Below are positions 6,292 through 7,697 of a DNA stretch of 7,697 bases, piece after piece. The stretch covers positions 1-7,697 of the forward strand of contig NZ_DATFKB010000036.1 in the NCBI RefSeq assembly GCF_035268865.1, in the 5' to 3' direction. The notes under the pieces were generated by a model, which worked only from the letters and a program-made list of their open reading frames with translations, had not been told where the DNA came from and ran no database searches. Within the stretch, counting starts at the first letter, position 1. Each line of letters starts with the position of its first letter. The translations under genes were made by a program, and so were the position numbers. This DNA is from Salinivirga sp035268865 (lineage in GTDB: Bacteria; Bacteroidota; Bacteroidia; Bacteroidales; Salinivirgaceae).

Positions 6292-7038
6292 ATGACAAAC
6301 AAGTTTTTAGCGCTTATTCCAGCCAGATATGGTTCTACCCGGTTCCCGGGAAAGCCGTTGGCAATGATTGAAAATAAACCAATGATACAGCATGTTTATG
6401 AAAAGGCAACCGGTTTTTTTGAATATGTTTATGTAGCTACCGATGATGAGCGTATACAGAAAAGTGTAGAGCACTTTGGAGGGCGTGTGGTAATGACTAA
6501 AGACTCGCATCAAAGTGGCACCGATAGATGTGCAGAAGCCGTTCATAAATTGGAAAAGCAATTGGGGACCTTTTTTGATGTGGTGGTAAATATACAGGGA
6601 GATGAGCCATTTATTGATCCGGTACAGCTTAAGCTTATTGCTGAAAGTTTCAGGTCAGAAAAGACTGAAATTGCAACGCTTGTAAAAAAAATAGATTGTC
6701 AGACAGATTTGTTTGATATCAATAAACCCAAAGTTATTTTAAATAAAAACCTTGAGGCAATTTATTTTAGTCGTACGCCCATACCCTATTATCGGAACCT
6801 AGAAGAACATAAGTGGTTGAAGCATCATAAATACTATAAGCATATTGGGCTATATGCCTATCGGGCCGATGTGTTGAAACAAATCACTAAATTGGACCAA
6901 AGCAGTCTGGAGGTTGCAGAATCGCTGGAGCAGCTAAGGTGGATTGAGCATGGTTACCGCATTGCAGTTAGGGAAACAGATATAGAAAATATATCAATAG
7001 ATACACCAGCCGATTTGCAAAAAATTGACAAAAAATGA
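6292..7038 (+). CDS. kdsB: 3-deoxy-manno-octulosonate cytidylyltransferase (CMP-Kdo synthetase)
   Basis: KdsB joins Kdo to CTP, giving CMP-Kdo and pyrophosphate, the activated donor for building the LPS inner core; it acts in the cytoplasm. The 248-residue length is normal. The nucleotide-binding motif is IPARYGSTRFPGKPL (9-23), followed by VATDDERI (48-55), SHQSGTDRCAEA (72-83), VVNIQGDEPFIDP (98-110, with Asp103 as the metal ligand), IYFSRTPIPY (157-166), KHIGLYAYR (183-191), LE-x-LEQLRWIEHG (the LEQLR block begins at 212) and IDTPADL (236-242) carrying a second metal-binding Asp. All key motifs are intact. It lies 14 bp behind the YjbQ-family gene and ends with TGA; no clear hairpin terminator follows before the tRNA promoter. 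Confidence 0.96.
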   Translation: MTNKFLALIPARYGSTRFPGKPLAMIENKPMIQHVYEKATGFFEYVYVATDDERIQKSVEHFGGRVVMTKDSHQSGTDRCAEAVHKLEKQLGTFFDVVVNIQGDEPFIDPVQLKLIAESFRSEKTEIATLVKKIDCQTDLFDINKPKVILNKNLEAIYFSRTPIPYYRNLEEHKWLKHHKYYKHIGLYAYRADVLKQITKLDQSSLEVAESLEQLRWIEHGYRIAVRETDIENISIDTPADLQKIDKK

Positions 7039-7063
7039 TTTTCGTGATATGTGCGCAAAAAAA

Positions 7064-7095
7064 TTTGGGCATTTATAAAAAAAGTATCATCTTTG
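7064..7095 (+). promoter_or_regulatory. Promoter of the tRNA-Gly/tRNA-Leu unit
   Basis: TTTG at 7064-7067 is followed after 20 bp by CATCTTTG at 7088-7095. This matches the Bacteroidota arrangement TTTG-N19/20-TAnnTTTG with one mismatch (C for the first T). It is the best two-part promoter match in the window. Transcription would start near 7101, about 59 nt before the mature tRNA-Gly 5' end. Confidence 0.6.
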
Positions 7096-7159
7096 CCGTC
7101 GCAAAAGCCAGAAACGTCCGGAATTTATTCAAGATTTCGGGATTGGTGGAGCCAAATAA

Positions 7160-7232
<73 letters not shown>

Positions 7233-7262
7233 CAGGTTTTTTGAAAGTTATTTGAGAACCGC

Positions 7263-7385
7263 GGGCCGCGGGTGCCGCAAAACATAAAATCTTTGATTTT
7301 ATGTCAGTTTTGCGTGCATTCTCGCAACAGTTGCAAAATCACAGATTTTGGCTGTTGCGGAATTCGAGTCCCGTTTCTCGCTCAG
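7263..7385 (+). pseudogene. tRNA-Gly 3' fragment interrupted by a hairpin insertion
   Basis: The second tRNA-Gly copy retains the variable loop and T-stem 5' strand (7263-7273), then T-loop, T-stem 3' strand, acceptor 3' strand and discriminator (7363-7382). It lacks the acceptor 5' strand, D arm and anticodon arm, so it cannot make a tRNA. About 89 bp of palindromic sequence sit within the T-loop. It is most simply the remains of a tandem tRNA duplication; an alternative is an attachment-site duplicate left by a vanished element. Confidence 0.65.
7275..7360. repeat. Double-hairpin palindromic element (REP/MITE-like)
   Basis: The element is bounded by an inverted repeat CCGCAA (7275-7280) / TTGCGG (7355-7360). 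Hairpin 1 (7276-7314) pairs 16 bp around a TTT loop with a 4-nt bulge at 7304-7307. Hairpin 2 (7323-7359) pairs 15 bp around an ACA loop with a small internal loop (TTG against G). Both have CGCAA/TTGCG ends and an AAAATC/GATTTT core next to the loop, but their middle arms differ while still pairing. The hairpins are separated by TGCATTCT. The element lies inside the tRNA transcript, so the hairpins will be made as RNA; whether it is mobile is inference. Confidence 0.75.
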
Positions 7386-7411
7386 TCTTACCAGAAGCAA
7401 AAATATCAGGA

Positions 7412-7500
7412 GCCCTGGTGGCGGAACTGGTAGACGCGCAGGACTTAAAATCCTGTGGACAGCAATGTCCGTGCCGGTTCGATCCCGGCCCTGGGCACCA
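7412..7500 (+). tRNA. tRNA-Leu (anticodon TAA)
   Basis: This is a class II tRNA with a long variable arm (GGAC 7457-7460 pairing with GTCC 7467-7470). Anticodon stem CAGGA/TCCTG (7439-7443, 7451-7455) encloses loop CTTAAAA with TAA at 7446-7448. T stem GCCGG/CCGGC has loop TTCGATC. The discriminator is A7497 and CCA (7498-7500) is encoded, unlike the tRNA-Gly. The acceptor GCCCTGG/CCTGGGC pairs except for a T-T mismatch between 7416 and 7492. Confidence 0.96.
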
Positions 7501-7501
7501 G

Positions 7502-7530
7502 CCTCCTCGAGAAATCGGGGAGGTTTTTTT
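7502..7530 (+). terminator. Intrinsic terminator of the tRNA unit
   Basis: CCTCCTCG (7502-7509) pairs with CGGGGAGG (7516-7523), eight pairs including one T-G, around the loop AGAAAT. A run of seven T (7524-7530) follows directly. It begins two bases after the tRNA-Leu CCA end, so it should end the tRNA transcript before the nuclease gene. Confidence 0.92.
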
Positions 7531-7560
7531 GTTTATTGGAGGAAATAAAGATAAAAACAG

Positions 7561-7697
7561 GTGTTTGTTTATTTACTTGAGTCACTAAAGAGCGGGCAGC
7601 GTTATATCGGTCAAACTTCCAATCTTGATGAGAGAATGCGAAGGCATAATGCTGGTTATGTACGTTCCACCCGGAACAATGCTCCATGGAAGTTACT
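7561..7697 (+). CDS. GIY-YIG nuclease-domain protein, 3' end beyond window
   Basis: The first 45 codons of a plus-strand gene are present and the frame runs off the right edge. The translation begins with a GTG-encoded residue and FVYLLESLKSGQRYIGQTSN, followed by LDERMRRHNAG and VRSTRNNAPWKL. This is the N-terminal half of the GIY-YIG domain: VYLL stands for the GIY element, YIG is at residues 15-17, and the conserved Arg and His of the helix follow. Stop codons in frame at 7546-7548 and 7552-7554 make GTG at 7561 the only upstream start. A GGAGG at 7538-7542 lies about 18 nt before it, too far for ordinary Shine-Dalgarno spacing. Short stand-alone GIY-YIG (UPF0213/URI-type) proteins are usually 80-100 residues; their role is mostly unknown. 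No ATG start exists in this frame. Confidence 0.85.
   Translation, partial: MFVYLLESLKSGQRYIGQTSNLDERMRRHNAGYVRSTRNNAPWKL

Noticed and set aside
7274..7362. The double hairpin as a transcription terminator or a CRISPR repeat pair
   Set aside because: Neither hairpin is GC-rich at the stem base with a following T-run, and tRNA-Leu downstream needs read-through. There are only two diverged units and no spacer pattern, so it is not CRISPR.

Overview
The window looks like the chromosome of a Bacteroidota bacterium, probably a marine or gliding-type lineage; genus cannot be resolved from this sequence. The reasons are a SprB-repeat surface protein, a GSCFA-family protein, AT-rich leaders without clear Shine-Dalgarno sites, and several matches to the Bacteroidota -7 promoter element TAnnTTTG. 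kdsB indicates a Gram-negative cell that makes Kdo-containing LPS.

Layout. Positions 1-2100 (minus strand) are the N-terminal 700 residues of a large secreted protein. It has a signal peptide, a polar linker and at least seven SprB-like repeats, and the gene runs off the left edge. Positions 2332-3815 (minus) are an mlaE-mlaF permease/ATPase pair joined by a 4-bp ATGA overlap. Positions 3884-5700 (minus) are an alpha/beta hydrolase followed by a GSCFA-domain protein; the same ATGA overlap appears if the second methionine of the GSCFA frame is its start. A divergent intergenic region (5701-5875) separates these from a plus-strand pair: a YjbQ-family protein (5876-6277) and kdsB (6292-7038). 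Positions 7060-7530 are a stable-RNA unit: a promoter, tRNA-Gly(GCC), a broken second copy of the tRNA-Gly 3' part interrupted by a double-hairpin element, tRNA-Leu(UAA), and a strong intrinsic terminator. The right edge holds the first 45 codons of a GIY-YIG nuclease-domain protein with a GTG start.

How the genes fit together. Most of the protein genes concern the cell envelope: MlaEF moves phospholipids between the membranes, KdsB activates Kdo for LPS, the two hydrolase-like proteins could act on lipid or acyl esters (inference), and the SprB-like protein is expected at the cell surface by the type IX secretion system. No mlaD (MCE) gene lies next to mlaEF, so that partner must be elsewhere.

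The most unusual structure is at 7203-7385. A duplicated 3' portion of tRNA-Gly is split within its T-loop by about 89 bp that fold into two related hairpins with the same AAAATC/GATTTT core but different, internally compensated arms. This looks like a palindromic mobile or REP-like repeat inserted into a decayed tRNA copy. No clearly new multi-gene system is visible.
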